Positions 17,086-25,946 of a stretch of 64,000 nucleotides of DNA are shown here, piece after piece. Below the pieces are notes generated by a model, which saw only the letters and a list, made by a program, of their open reading frames with translations, was not told the origin of the DNA and ran no database searches. Where the stretch lies: contig NZ_JAFGZD010000001.1 of NCBI RefSeq assembly GCF_017165765.1, forward strand, positions 1-64,000, read 5' to 3'. The position numbers and the translations under genes are program-made. The DNA is from Pseudomonas capsici. Its GTDB lineage: Bacteria; Pseudomonadota; Gammaproteobacteria; Pseudomonadales; Pseudomonadaceae. Each line of letters begins with the position of its first letter. The first letter of the stretch is position 1.

Positions 17086-17991
17086 ATGAAGAACCCCCTC
17101 CCTGACGTTGCCCTGACGGAAGTTTCCAAAGTCCTGATCCCCCTTGACTGGGTAGGCATGCAAGGTGTCGAAGTCCCGATTCTGCTGAGTGAACCCGGTG
17201 TGACGCATCCGATACATGCCTATGTGGATCTGCAGGTCGATCTGGCCGACCCTGGCGTCAAGGGCATTCATATGTCGCGCCTCTATACCTTGCTCGACAG
17301 CTTTGCCGAACATCAGCCATTCACTCCCGGCACCCTGTCGGTGCTGCTTGAAGCCATGGTGACCAGCCATGCCGACTGCCATTCCAGCCGCGCCCGGCTC
17401 AAGATGAATTTCAATCTGTTGTGCCGTCGACCGGCATTGAAGACCCAAGGCCTGAGTGGCTGGAAATCCTACCCGGTGACCTTGTGTGCGCTCTGGGCGG
17501 GAGGCCGGTTGTCCCTTGATGTCTCGGTGGATGTCACTTATTCCTCGACTTGCCCGTGTTCGGCGGCTCTGTCGCGTCAGCTTGTGGAAGAGGCGTTCCT
17601 CAAGCGCTTTGCCGGGCAGGAAACGCTGACGCCCGATCAGGCGGCGGTCTGGCTGCGTGACAATGCGTCCTTCGCGACACCCCATAGCCAGCGCAGCGTG
17701 GCAACGGTTCAGGTACGCATCTCGGAACAGGCCACCGCTCTTGGTCTGATGGCATTGATCGATGCCACCGAAAGCGCCCTGGGCACTCCGGTGCAGACCG
17801 CCGTCAAGCGCGCCGACGAGCAGGCCTTTGCCCGTCTCAATGGCCAGAACCTGATGTACGTCGAAGACGCTGCCCGCAAGATCCAGCAGGCACTGGAAGG
17901 ACTGTTCGCTGCATCCAGTGTCGGTGTACGTCACCTGGAAAGCCTGCACCCCCACGATGCCGTGGCCTATACCTCCAACTACATGTCCTGA
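17086..17991 (+). CDS. folE2: GTP cyclohydrolase I type IB (FolE2)
   Basis: A 301-residue enzyme for the first step of folate/queuosine synthesis: GTP to 7,8-dihydroneopterin triphosphate. FolE2 is the form that does not depend strictly on zinc and replaces FolE1 under zinc shortage in many bacteria. The family core is present: DWVGMQGVEVPI at residues ~21-32 and the catalytic cysteine region TYSSTCPCSAALS (C156, C158). The length is normal. Its upstream Zur-like box and the neighbouring carbonic-anhydrase-like gene, 11 bases downstream, fit a zinc-starvation operon. Confidence 0.93.
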   Translation: MKNPLPDVALTEVSKVLIPLDWVGMQGVEVPILLSEPGVTHPIHAYVDLQVDLADPGVKGIHMSRLYTLLDSFAEHQPFTPGTLSVLLEAMVTSHADCHSSRARLKMNFNLLCRRPALKTQGLSGWKSYPVTLCALWAGGRLSLDVSVDVTYSSTCPCSAALSRQLVEEAFLKRFAGQETLTPDQAAVWLRDNASFATPHSQRSVATVQVRISEQATALGLMALIDATESALGTPVQTAVKRADEQAFARLNGQNLMYVEDAARKIQQALEGLFAASSVGVRHLESLHPHDAVAYTSNYMS

Positions 17992-18002
17992 GGACTACCA
18001 CC

Positions 18003-18563
18003 GTGATCCGCAAGAATCCTTCCGGCCATCTGCCGGTCATTGCCGAGTCGGCCTACATCGATAAAACCGCGATTATCTGCGGCAAGGTCATCATCAAGGA
18101 CAACGTCTTTGTCGGTCCCTATGCCGTGATCCGCGCCGACGAGGTCAACGCCAATGGCGATATGGACCCGATCATCATCGGTGCCAATTCCAACATCCAG
18201 GATGGCGTGGTCATTCACTCCAAGTCCGGTGCGGCGGTGACCATCGGCGAATACACCTCCATTGCCCATCGTTCCATCGTGCACGGCCCCTGCACGGTGG
18301 GCGACCGGGTTTTCGTCGGTTTCAACAGCGTGCTGTTCAACTGCCAGGTGGGGAATGGCAGCGTCGTGCGCCATAACTCGGTGGTTGACGGGCGTGATCT
18401 GCCGGACAGTTTCTACGTGCCGTCCACCACCCGTATCGGCCCGAACACCGATCTCTCGCAGTTCCCGCCGGTGAGTATCTCGGCATCGGAGTTCTCGGAG
18501 GATGTGGCGCACACCAATATTGATCTGGTTCGCGGTTATAAAGCCCTGCAGAACGAGTTCTGA
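18003..18563 (+). CDS. Gamma-class carbonic anhydrase-like protein
   Basis: A 186-residue left-handed beta-helix protein with hexapeptide repeats (for example IICGKVIIKDNVFVGPY). Start is GTG 18003. The three metal-binding histidines of the Cam/CaiE/YrdA family are in place: H72 (VVIHS), H89 (IAHR) and H94 (IVHGP). It may hydrate CO2 or act as an acetyltransferase-like relative. Gamma enzymes can use iron or cobalt instead of zinc, which would suit a zinc-starvation role next to folE2. Probably co-transcribed with folE2. Confidence 0.85.
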   Translation: MIRKNPSGHLPVIAESAYIDKTAIICGKVIIKDNVFVGPYAVIRADEVNANGDMDPIIIGANSNIQDGVVIHSKSGAAVTIGEYTSIAHRSIVHGPCTVGDRVFVGFNSVLFNCQVGNGSVVRHNSVVDGRDLPDSFYVPSTTRIGPNTDLSQFPPVSISASEFSEDVAHTNIDLVRGYKALQNEF

Positions 18564-18579
18564 GCACATCGCACTGTCA

Positions 18580-18637
18580 CGGGCAAGCCTGACTGCGGCA
18601 CAATGCGCGCGGCGTTTTGTGTGAGCGAGCTTGCCCG
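18580..18637. repeat. REP-like inverted pair downstream of the carbonic anhydrase gene
   Basis: CGGGCAAGC (18580-18588) and GCTTGCCCG (18629-18637, within GAGCGAGCTTGCCCGC) face each other across ~40 bases containing further GC-rich self-complementary sequence. The GAGCGAGCTTGC core is typical of Pseudomonas REPs. It separates the folE2 operon from the next gene. Confidence 0.5.
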
Positions 18638-18685
18638 CTGAAGCCTCATGCATTCGTTACAGCCCTCAACGGACAAGAACTTCCC

Positions 18686-19852
18686 ATGACAACAGCTGTT
18701 CCCTTGACCCCCGCGCCGTCTTCACGGCTGCGCTCGATCGATGCCCTGCGCGGGCTGATCATTCTGTTCATGTTGCTGGATCACGTGCGGGAAACCTTCT
18801 TCCTGCATCGTCAGGTCAGCGACCCCATGGATGTGGCCACCACTGCTCCGGAACTCTTCTTCAGCCGCCTGCTGGCCCACGTGTGTGCGCCGCTGTTCGT
18901 GTTGCTGACCGGGCTTTCGGCTTATCTATACGGTGAAAAGTACAGCGGCAGGTCTGATGTTTCGGCCTTTCTGCTCAAGCGTGGTCTGTTCCTGATTGCT
19001 CTGGAGTTCACCCTGGTGAGCTTCGCCTGGACCTTCAAATTCCCGCCAACCATCATTTACCTGCAGGTCATCTGGGCCATCGGCCTGAGCATGGTGGCCT
19101 TGTCGGCAATGGTGTTCCTGCCGCGCTGGGCGCTGGTGGTGATCGGGCTGGTGATCGTTGCCGGGCATAACCTGCTGGACTCGCTGCATTTCGGCGTCGA
19201 GTCGGCCATGCACATTCCATGGGCGATTCTGCATGATCGCGGCTGGATTGAAGTCAGCGATACCTTGCGTCTGCGCACCTCCTATCCGTTGCTGCCCTGG
19301 ATCGGTGTCATTGCTCTGGGCTATGCCGCCGGCCCCTGGTTTTCCTCGGCTATGGATGCTGTTGCGCGTCGCAGTCGTTTGCTGATCTGGGGCCTGGGTG
19401 CGCTGATCGGTTTCATGGTCTTGCGCCTGATCAACGGCTATGGCGAAAAGCCCTGGAGTGTTGGCGAAACCGGCGTGCAGACGCTGATGAGCTTTTTCAA
19501 TATCACCAAATATCCGCCGTCATTGCTGTTCCTCAGCCTGACGCTGGGCATCGGTCTGCTGGTGCTGATCTGGTTCGAGCGGATTCAGGAGAGGGGCTGG
19601 CTGAAACCGCTGGTGATCCTGGGCTCGGCACCGATGTTCTTCTACTTGCTGCATCTGTATGTGCTGAAGTTCCTGTACCTGATTGCCGTAGCGATCTGGG
19701 GCAGGAATCAGGGCGATTACTTCGGCTTCGATGCGATGTGGGGCGTATGGCTGAGTTCGGTGTTGCTGGCGGTGGTGCTGTTCCCGGCAGTACGCTGGTT
19801 TTCCGGGCTCAAGGCGCGGCGGCGTGATATTACCTGGTTGAAATACCTGTAA
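18686..19852 (+). CDS. Integral membrane protein, DUF1624/HGSNAT-like acyltransferase family
   Basis: A 388-residue membrane protein starting at ATG 18686; the Shine-Dalgarno is weak. The N-terminal RLRSIDALRGLIILFMLLDH is the signature of the heparan-alpha-glucosaminide N-acetyltransferase-like (DUF1624) family, followed by ~10 hydrophobic segments and by HVCAPLFVLLTGLSAYLYGE. Relatives move acyl groups across the inner membrane onto sugars or cell-wall components; no bacterial substrate is assigned here. It lies between zinc-related genes but has its own spacing (122 bases from the carbonic anhydrase gene), so a shared regulon is possible, not shown. Confidence 0.75.
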   Translation: MTTAVPLTPAPSSRLRSIDALRGLIILFMLLDHVRETFFLHRQVSDPMDVATTAPELFFSRLLAHVCAPLFVLLTGLSAYLYGEKYSGRSDVSAFLLKRGLFLIALEFTLVSFAWTFKFPPTIIYLQVIWAIGLSMVALSAMVFLPRWALVVIGLVIVAGHNLLDSLHFGVESAMHIPWAILHDRGWIEVSDTLRLRTSYPLLPWIGVIALGYAAGPWFSSAMDAVARRSRLLIWGLGALIGFMVLRLINGYGEKPWSVGETGVQTLMSFFNITKYPPSLLFLSLTLGIGLLVLIWFERIQERGWLKPLVILGSAPMFFYLLHLYVLKFLYLIAVAIWGRNQGDYFGFDAMWGVWLSSVLLAVVLFPAVRWFSGLKARRRDITWLKYL

Positions 19853-19860
19853 CGCCGACC

Positions 19861-19888
19861 TGCAGGAGCGGACTTGTCCGCTCCTGCA
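19861..19888. terminator. Bidirectional terminator / REP-like hairpin
   Basis: TGCAGGAGCGGA (19861-19872) and TCCGCTCCTGCA (19877-19888) form a perfect 12-bp stem with a four-base loop, followed by ATTTTG on the plus strand. It lies between two convergent genes and probably ends both. Confidence 0.7.
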
Positions 19889-19900
19889 GATTTTGTTGCA

Positions 19901-20629
19901 TCAATCGTGATGCGCTTCCCCCACGAAGGTCAGCGAGGTAAACAGGCCTCGCGCTTCGATATCGGCATCGTTGCTGACCGGCAGCGTGACTTCTGCGGCA
20001 ATCACATTCAATCCCTCGTTGCGCACCACCACACTGGCGCGACCTTCGGCGTCGGTTTCGGCACTCACCACGTCCGGAGCGCTGCGATAATCCCCGACCA
20101 GTTTGATACCCGCCGCAGGCTTGCCATCCACCAGCACGCGAACCGGCAACGGTTTGCCCGGCCCGACCTTCAGCGGATCGACCTGAGGCACGATCACGAA
20201 CTTCAGTTTGTCGAATGACGGCAGGCGAGCGCCTTCCTCATAAATCGCCAGACTGTATTTGAAGGTATGGATCGAGTCGGTGCCGCCCGGTACTTTGCTG
20301 CGGCCTTCGTTGATCCACTTCTTGTCCCTGTTTTTCGTCCACATGCCGTTGTCCAGCGCGACAGACATAACGGCCACAGGCTTCAGGGGTTGCAGGCGTG
20401 CATGGTCGTCCAGGCGCTGCACGGTGACCGGAACCATCCGGCCAGCAAGATCATAAGCCCAGGCTCCGCTGACCTTTTGCGCCTTGAAGGCGTTGTCTTC
20501 CGCGCCATGGCCGTAAATCACTTCAATGTTGCCGCGACGTTGTTCGGTCCACAGGCCATGGGCGCTGGCCTGACCCACAAACAGCGTACCCAGCAGGCTC
20601 AAGGCCAGAACAGATGATTTGCAAAGCAT
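19901..20629 (-). CDS. DUF4198-family periplasmic protein
   Basis: A 242-residue exported protein. The signal peptide is residues ~1-23 (LALSLLGTLFVGQASA, cut before HGLW). The mature form starts with a His, as often seen in metal-related DUF4198 proteins, and ends with AHHD. It has a beta-rich Ig-like C-terminal part (VLVDGKPAAGIKLVGDYRSA). DUF4198 proteins accompany TonB receptors and metal uptake genes, and this gene follows a TonB receptor by 22 bases, so the two are one operon. A metal-chelate handling role is inferred; no enzyme motif is visible. Confidence 0.75.
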   Translation of the reverse strand: MLCKSSVLALSLLGTLFVGQASAHGLWTEQRRGNIEVIYGHGAEDNAFKAQKVSGAWAYDLAGRMVPVTVQRLDDHARLQPLKPVAVMSVALDNGMWTKNRDKKWINEGRSKVPGGTDSIHTFKYSLAIYEEGARLPSFDKLKFVIVPQVDPLKVGPGKPLPVRVLVDGKPAAGIKLVGDYRSAPDVVSAETDAEGRASVVVRNEGLNVIAAEVTLPVSNDADIEARGLFTSLTFVGEAHHD

Positions 20630-20651
20630 GATGCATCCTTGTTGTTATCGA

Positions 20652-22766
20652 TCAGAGATTGAGGGTCAGGCTGACAGTGAAGTTACGTGGCTCGCCCGGT
20701 GCAACCCAGTAGTTGCTGTAGGAGCGCTCGAAATATTTCTCGTCGAACAGGTTGTTGAGGTTCAAGCCAACGGTCACGTTCTCGGTGGCCTTGTAGTGAG
20801 CCAGCAGGTCCACGGTATGGTAAGCCGGCAGCTCGAAACTGGTTCCTGCTTCACCGGAGCGATCCCCGACATACGTGAACGCGGCACCCACATCGGAGCC
20901 TCGCAGCGCGCCTTCCTGGAACTCATAGACGCCCAGCAGGCTGCCGCTGCGCTTGGCGACGCCGAGGATCCGGCTGCCGGTCGGAATGGTCTGGTCGCCC
21001 TTGGTCACTTCGGCATCGATATAGGCAAAGGCGCCGATCACCCGGATGGCATCGGTCACCTGGCCGGTCAGTTGCAGATCCAGGCCCTGGCTGCGGGCCT
21101 CACCGATGGCGCGGTTGACGTTGGTGGACGGATCGAGGGTCAGGACGTTTTCTTTCTCGATATGGAAGGCGGCGAGGGTGGTACTCAAGCGGTCGTCGAA
21201 CAGCTCGCTCTTGATCCCGATCTCATAACCGATACCTTCTTCCGGATCGAAGCTCTTGCCTGAGGCATCCAGTCCGTTATTGGGTTTGAACGAGGTCGAA
21301 GCGTTGGCGAACAGCCCAACCTGCGGCGTCAGCTGATACAGCAGGCCGGCACGCTGGGTAAAGGCATCGTGAGCCTGTGTGGATCTGGCGTTGGTGGTGT
21401 AGTCATCGATCTGCTGATCGAAATGCTCGTAGCGGGCACCGATCATGCCGCGCAACTTGTCGGTGAAGACGATCTGATCCTGCAGGTTCAGGGCGCGGCT
21501 TTCGACGTGCTCGAAGAAGTCCGTACCGGTGCGGGCACCATTGGGTTTGGCCTGGCCGTAGACCGGGTTGTAGATATCGATGGCATAGGTGCTGCCACCA
21601 ATATTGGTGACTCGCTCGTTCTTGCGGTAGTTCTCGTATTCGGTGCCGATCAGCACCTCATGCTCCAGGCCGACGGCGTCAAAGCGGCCACGCAATTCCA
21701 GTTGGGTGATGCTGTCATGCCAGTTCATGTCGCGTTCGCGATAACGGCGATTGACCGTGCGACCATCGGCGTTCAGCGGGCGAGCCTCGCTGGCATAACC
21801 CGACAACTCACCTTCCTTGTAATGGCTGGCCAGACGCAGCGACCAGACATCATTGAGATGATGATCCAGCGCAACCTGAATCATGTTGTTGTCGTTATCG
21901 ATATCGCCGTCGTTCGGTTCGCCCAGGAAGGTCGAACGGGACATGCCGCTCCATTTGTTGTTCGGCGCAACGATGCCGCGGTCGAAAGTGGACTTGTGGC
22001 GCACGAACTCGGTTTCCACCAGCAGGCTGGTGTCGGGGTTCAACTGCCAACTGAAAGAGGGTGCCACAAAGACACGGCTGCTCTCGACATAATCGCGGAA
22101 GCTGTTGTTGTCCTCGACCGCCAGATTGACCCGCGACAGGATATTGCCTTCTTCATCCAGGGGCGTGTTGACGTCCAGCGCCGTGCGATAACGGTCCCAA
22201 CTGCCGGCACTGGCCTGTAGCGTGGTGAATGCCTCGCGTTGTGGCTTCTTGGTCACGATATTGACCGTACCGCCCGGATCGCCACGGCCATACAGGCTGG
22301 CCGCCGGGCCTTTCAAGACTTCGATACGTTCGATATTGGCAGTGTCCGGCGTCGCCGGGTAGCCACGGTTGGCGCTGAAGCCATCCTTGTAGAACTCGGA
22401 AGTGGTGAAGCCGCGAATGCTGTACTCGTAAAGCGTCAGGCCGCCGAAGTTATTCTGCTTCGACACACCACCGGCATAGTCCAGGGCGCGTTCGACATTA
22501 TTGCTGCCCAGGTCCTTGAGCACTGAGGCTGGAACCACACTGATCGATTGTGGAATGTCCTTGATGGCCGTATCGGTCTTGGTTGCTGTTGCCGAGCGAG
22601 TGGCCCGATAACCCTGGACCGGGCTGGTGGCCGTCTCATAGTGGTAATCGGAGGAAATGTTGACGCTGTCCAGTTCGAGGGTTTGCGGTGGTTCTTCTGC
22701 GAAGCTGACATTGCCCAGCACCCCGATTGCCAGGCTGGTCAGGGACGCGATTTTACGAGACGACAT
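20652..22766 (-). CDS. TonB-dependent outer-membrane receptor
   Basis: A 704-residue outer-membrane receptor. Start ATG 22766 has AGGAAG upstream and yields a signal peptide (residues ~1-24, ending VSFAEE). The plug domain is at ~residues 60-165 (IKDIPQSISVVPASVLKDLG, then IERIEVLKGPAASLYGRGDPG), followed by a 22-strand barrel ending in GEPRNFTVSLTLNL with an aromatic/hydrophobic end typical of barrel insertion. The class is siderophore-type (FpvA/FhuE-like). The promoter carries a Zur-like box and an AT-rich stretch resembling half a Fur site, so the ligand may be a zinc- or iron-binding metallophore. Confidence 0.87.
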   Translation of the reverse strand: MSSRKIASLTSLAIGVLGNVSFAEEPPQTLELDSVNISSDYHYETATSPVQGYRATRSATATKTDTAIKDIPQSISVVPASVLKDLGSNNVERALDYAGGVSKQNNFGGLTLYEYSIRGFTTSEFYKDGFSANRGYPATPDTANIERIEVLKGPAASLYGRGDPGGTVNIVTKKPQREAFTTLQASAGSWDRYRTALDVNTPLDEEGNILSRVNLAVEDNNSFRDYVESSRVFVAPSFSWQLNPDTSLLVETEFVRHKSTFDRGIVAPNNKWSGMSRSTFLGEPNDGDIDNDNNMIQVALDHHLNDVWSLRLASHYKEGELSGYASEARPLNADGRTVNRRYRERDMNWHDSITQLELRGRFDAVGLEHEVLIGTEYENYRKNERVTNIGGSTYAIDIYNPVYGQAKPNGARTGTDFFEHVESRALNLQDQIVFTDKLRGMIGARYEHFDQQIDDYTTNARSTQAHDAFTQRAGLLYQLTPQVGLFANASTSFKPNNGLDASGKSFDPEEGIGYEIGIKSELFDDRLSTTLAAFHIEKENVLTLDPSTNVNRAIGEARSQGLDLQLTGQVTDAIRVIGAFAYIDAEVTKGDQTIPTGSRILGVAKRSGSLLGVYEFQEGALRGSDVGAAFTYVGDRSGEAGTSFELPAYHTVDLLAHYKATENVTVGLNLNNLFDEKYFERSYSNYWVAPGEPRNFTVSLTLNL

Positions 22767-22788
22767 GGAGGACTTCCTGATAGTTATA

Positions 22789-22803
22789 GATACAATATAA
22801 CAT
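22789..22803 (-). promoter_or_regulatory. Zur-like box upstream of the TonB receptor
   Basis: Read on the minus strand, ATGTTATATTGTATC, followed by TATAACT. It is one base different from the folE2 box and lies 22 bases before the receptor ATG, so binding would block the promoter. Just upstream, AATAATTCTCA resembles part of a Fur site, leaving joint iron/zinc control open. Confidence 0.55.
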
Positions 22804-22932
22804 CTCCGTTGAGAATTATTACTGAATGTGGATGTAACTGAATGTAAAAACTGGTTCGATGGCGTGTAGAGAAAGTGGGGCATGCAGAAGGGAGATCCTG
22901 ATCGGCGTTGCAGATCAGGATTCATCGTTCAT

Positions 22933-24429
22933 TCAAGCTGCATCGATCCTTGTCCCGACCGACTTTCCCCCCGCCAGCTCTATGCATTTCAGCGCCAGAA
23001 TGGTGGTCGGATCGACCAGCGCGACACTGTGCTCACTTATCTGAAATGCTTCGCTGTGGGCGAGCACCAATGGCAATTCCGTGCAGCCGAGAATCAGCAC
23101 GCCAGCACCCAGTTCGCACAGGTGTTCCGCTGCCAGCAGCAGTTGCTCCTTGCAGAGCCCTTCGGTGAACCCGGCCTTGATGCCGCGCTCGCCGTAGATG
23201 GAATCCATGACCATATGCTGGTAATCGATTCCTGGCGTGATGATCTGCAGCCCGGCGCGTCTGGCCGCTTCGTGGTAGACCTGGCTCTGCAGCGTTCCCG
23301 ATGTCGCCAGAAGGCCGATAGTCTTGCCCGAGCCATATTTCTGCACGATCCACTCCACTGTCTCGGTCAGCATGTTGACGATGGGCACCTGCAAATGGGG
23401 CTGGATGCGTTCGACAAATGCGTGGGCAGTGTTGCAGGGAATCGCGATTGCCTTTGCACCTGCGTTTTCCAGGCGTTTGCAGGTCGCGTACATCGCCATG
23501 GTCGGATCGGTTTCGTGGTGCAGCAGACTGGCAGTGCGATCAGGAATCTGTGGATTCTGCTCGACCACCATCTTGATGTGTTCCTGATCCTTTCCCGCGG
23601 CTGTGTTGGCAACCACTTTGCTCATGAAGTCCACGGTGGCGGCAGGTCCTACACCACCCACAATGCCAAGCTTGAAAGCCGGGTGTGCAGGCTGAGTTTT
23701 CTCCTGAGTCGCAAAGCTTGCGTAGATTTCATTGATATCCAGAACCGGCATCCCGCGCTCTTCAAGACCGGGGCAGACCAGCGATAGCTCCGTCATACCG
23801 GGAACCAACACCGAAGCTCCTTGTGCCTGCAAGGAAAGACATGCCTGATAAACCGTATCCAGAGGGGCACCTTCAAGGTAACCGTCCTTGATGCCGTTGA
23901 CGCCATACATCGCTTCCATCAGTGCGGACTGTGCATCGGGGGCGGGATAGACGATGCCGAAATCCTTGCCCAGATAGCGCTCGAACAGTCCCGAATGGAC
24001 GACAAAGTCCGAAGCGATCACCCCCAGAGTCGTCCCGGGGCGGGTCGTGAGGCGGATATGCCGGGCCAGCGCCTGCATCATGTCCAGCACCGCAATGCCC
24101 AGTTCTTCCTGGATTTCGGCGCGAAACGTATGGCTGGCGAAGCAGGGGAGCATTACTGCATCGACACCGCTTTCCTCGAACGACTTGCACACCTGGAACA
24201 CATAGAACTTGCGTGATGTCATGCTGGCTTCCTTGTCCAGAGGCAGCAGCACATCCTTGAACGGGTGCTGCTCCAGCAGGAAATGGTAGTGACCCTGATC
24301 CTCAAGTACCGCCCTGGATTTCACCAGTTTGTAGAAGAGATCGCCCCCGGCCAACGAGCCCAGCCCTGCGACAATACCCAGCTTGCGGACAAGGGCACCC
24401 TTGCCGGCCGATTTCGATTTTCTCTTCAT
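22933..24429 (-). CDS. Tandem-domain Asp/Glu-type amino acid racemase
   Basis: A 498-residue fusion of two aspartate/glutamate racemase domains (residues ~15-245 and ~253-490). Both begin alike: LGIVAGLGSLAGGDLFYK and LGIVGGVGPAATVDFMSK. These PLP-independent enzymes use two cysteines. The second domain has both, C332 in IPCNTAH and C449 in LGCTEL. The first keeps C96 (LPCFASH) but has M212 (VPGMTEL) in place of the other, so it is probably inactive as a racemase and may be structural or regulatory. ATG 24429 follows GAGGAG. It lies 10 bases after the symporter gene, so it likely interconverts D- and L-forms of the imported dicarboxylic amino acid. Confidence 0.85.
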   Translation of the reverse strand: MKRKSKSAGKGALVRKLGIVAGLGSLAGGDLFYKLVKSRAVLEDQGHYHFLLEQHPFKDVLLPLDKEASMTSRKFYVFQVCKSFEESGVDAVMLPCFASHTFRAEIQEELGIAVLDMMQALARHIRLTTRPGTTLGVIASDFVVHSGLFERYLGKDFGIVYPAPDAQSALMEAMYGVNGIKDGYLEGAPLDTVYQACLSLQAQGASVLVPGMTELSLVCPGLEERGMPVLDINEIYASFATQEKTQPAHPAFKLGIVGGVGPAATVDFMSKVVANTAAGKDQEHIKMVVEQNPQIPDRTASLLHHETDPTMAMYATCKRLENAGAKAIAIPCNTAHAFVERIQPHLQVPIVNMLTETVEWIVQKYGSGKTIGLLATSGTLQSQVYHEAARRAGLQIITPGIDYQHMVMDSIYGERGIKAGFTEGLCKEQLLLAAEHLCELGAGVLILGCTELPLVLAHSEAFQISEHSVALVDPTTILALKCIELAGGKSVGTRIDAA

Positions 24430-24439
24430 GATCTGCTCC

Positions 24440-25723
24440 TCAGGCAACCGGGACCGGCTGTCCGGGTCGGGTACTCGCTTCTGTGTTGTCCGGCTCTTCG
24501 TGGGGTTCGGATTTTGCAACCACGGCAGTGGCGATGCTGTTGCCCACGACGTTGGTGGCAGTGCGCGCCATGTCCAGGAACTGATCGATACCGATGATCA
24601 GCAGCAGCCCGGCTTCCGGAAGGTTGAACATCGGCAGGGTTGCGGCGACCACGACCACCGAGGCACGTGCCACGCCTGCCATGCCTTTGCTGGTGATCAT
24701 CAGCGTCAGCAGAATCAACAGTTGCTGGGTGAAGCTCAGGTCGATGTTGTAAGCCTGGGCGATGAACATGATGGCGAAGGCCTGATACATCATCGAACCG
24801 TCGAGGTTGAACGAATAACCCAGTGGCAGTACGAAGCTGGAAACCCGTTTGGGCGCTCCGAACTTCTCCAGGGCTTCCATGGTTTTCGGATAGGCGGATT
24901 CGCTGCTGGCTGTCGAAAATGCCAGCAGGACGGGTTCGCGAATCAGCTTGCCCAGCGTGAAAACGGAACGCCCGAGAAACAGGTAGCCGGCACCGAAGAG
25001 TACGGTCCAGAGGATGGCAATTCCCAGATAGAACTCGGCGATCAGCTTGCCGTAATCGATCAGCAGACCAAGCCCCTGAGTGGTGATCGCCGAGGCGATG
25101 GCGGCAAACACGCCAATCGGTGCCAGGGCCATGACGTAATCGGTGATTTTGAACATCACTTTGGCCAGTTCATCGATGGTGTCGGTGATTCGCGTGTAAC
25201 CGGCACGCTTGACGCCAGCCAGCGCAAAACCGAAGAACAGCGAGAACACCACGATCTGCAGGATTTCGTTATTGGCCATGGCTTCGGCAATGCTGCGCGG
25301 GAATACATGGCTGATGAACACCTTGAGGCTGAAGTCGCCGGTATTGACCGGTACGGTGGCCGTTGTGTGCTGGACAACTTCCATATTGAGCCCGGCCCCC
25401 GGCTGGAACAGGTTGACCAGTCCCATGCCGATGGTCAGTGAAATCACCGAGGCGCTCAGGAACCAGATCATGGCTCGCATGCCGATTCGCCCGACTGACT
25501 TTGAATTCCCCATGCTGGCAATGCCGCCGACCAGCGTCGCAAAAACCAGTGGAGCGATGATCATCTTGATCATGCGCAGGAAGATATCGGTAACCATCGA
25601 GAAGTACGAAGCGATCTGCCTGGCATTTTGCTCGTTTCCAGCGAAATGGTGACACGCCCAACCCACCAGCACGCCCAGTGCAATGCCCATCGCGATTTGT
25701 CGTGGAAGTCTGTTTTTCTTCAC
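24440..25723 (-). CDS. Dicarboxylate/amino acid:cation symporter (DAACS family)
   Basis: A 427-residue inner-membrane transporter of the GltP/GltT/DctA family. It starts with a short basic segment and a first membrane helix (QIAMGIALGVLVGWACHHF); the conserved serine-rich hairpin is AFSTASSESAYPKTME, and NLDGSMMYQAFAIMFIAQ and GMAGVARASVVVVAATL are the binding-region motifs. Substrates in the family are glutamate, aspartate or C4-dicarboxylates; coupling with the racemase gene favours Asp or Glu, including D-forms. A LysR gene is divergent across a 223-base gap. Confidence 0.88.
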   Translation of the reverse strand: MKKNRLPRQIAMGIALGVLVGWACHHFAGNEQNARQIASYFSMVTDIFLRMIKMIIAPLVFATLVGGIASMGNSKSVGRIGMRAMIWFLSASVISLTIGMGLVNLFQPGAGLNMEVVQHTTATVPVNTGDFSLKVFISHVFPRSIAEAMANNEILQIVVFSLFFGFALAGVKRAGYTRITDTIDELAKVMFKITDYVMALAPIGVFAAIASAITTQGLGLLIDYGKLIAEFYLGIAILWTVLFGAGYLFLGRSVFTLGKLIREPVLLAFSTASSESAYPKTMEALEKFGAPKRVSSFVLPLGYSFNLDGSMMYQAFAIMFIAQAYNIDLSFTQQLLILLTLMITSKGMAGVARASVVVVAATLPMFNLPEAGLLLIIGIDQFLDMARTATNVVGNSIATAVVAKSEPHEEPDNTEASTRPGQPVPVA

Positions 25724-25946
25724 GAAGCTGTCCTCAGTGTTTTTGGCTTTGTTATCTGGCAGGAGACAAGTCAGATTCGCCCAATGGTTCTCTTGGCCCT
25801 GGTGCGAGGACGATTCTAGGCAAGCGCCCGGCGGCGATGATGAGTAATCACGCTAACCTCATGCGCTTTTGGAATAGTTGTCGAAATGGCTGCGATAGGG
25901 CGATGAAGACGACGTAAAATGCGTCCCTCATCGCAGGAGCGGTTTT

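Noticed and set aside
18686..19852. Assigning the DUF1624 protein to the Zur regulon
   Set aside because: No Zur-like box precedes it and a REP-like pair separates it from the folE2 operon; only its location is suggestive.
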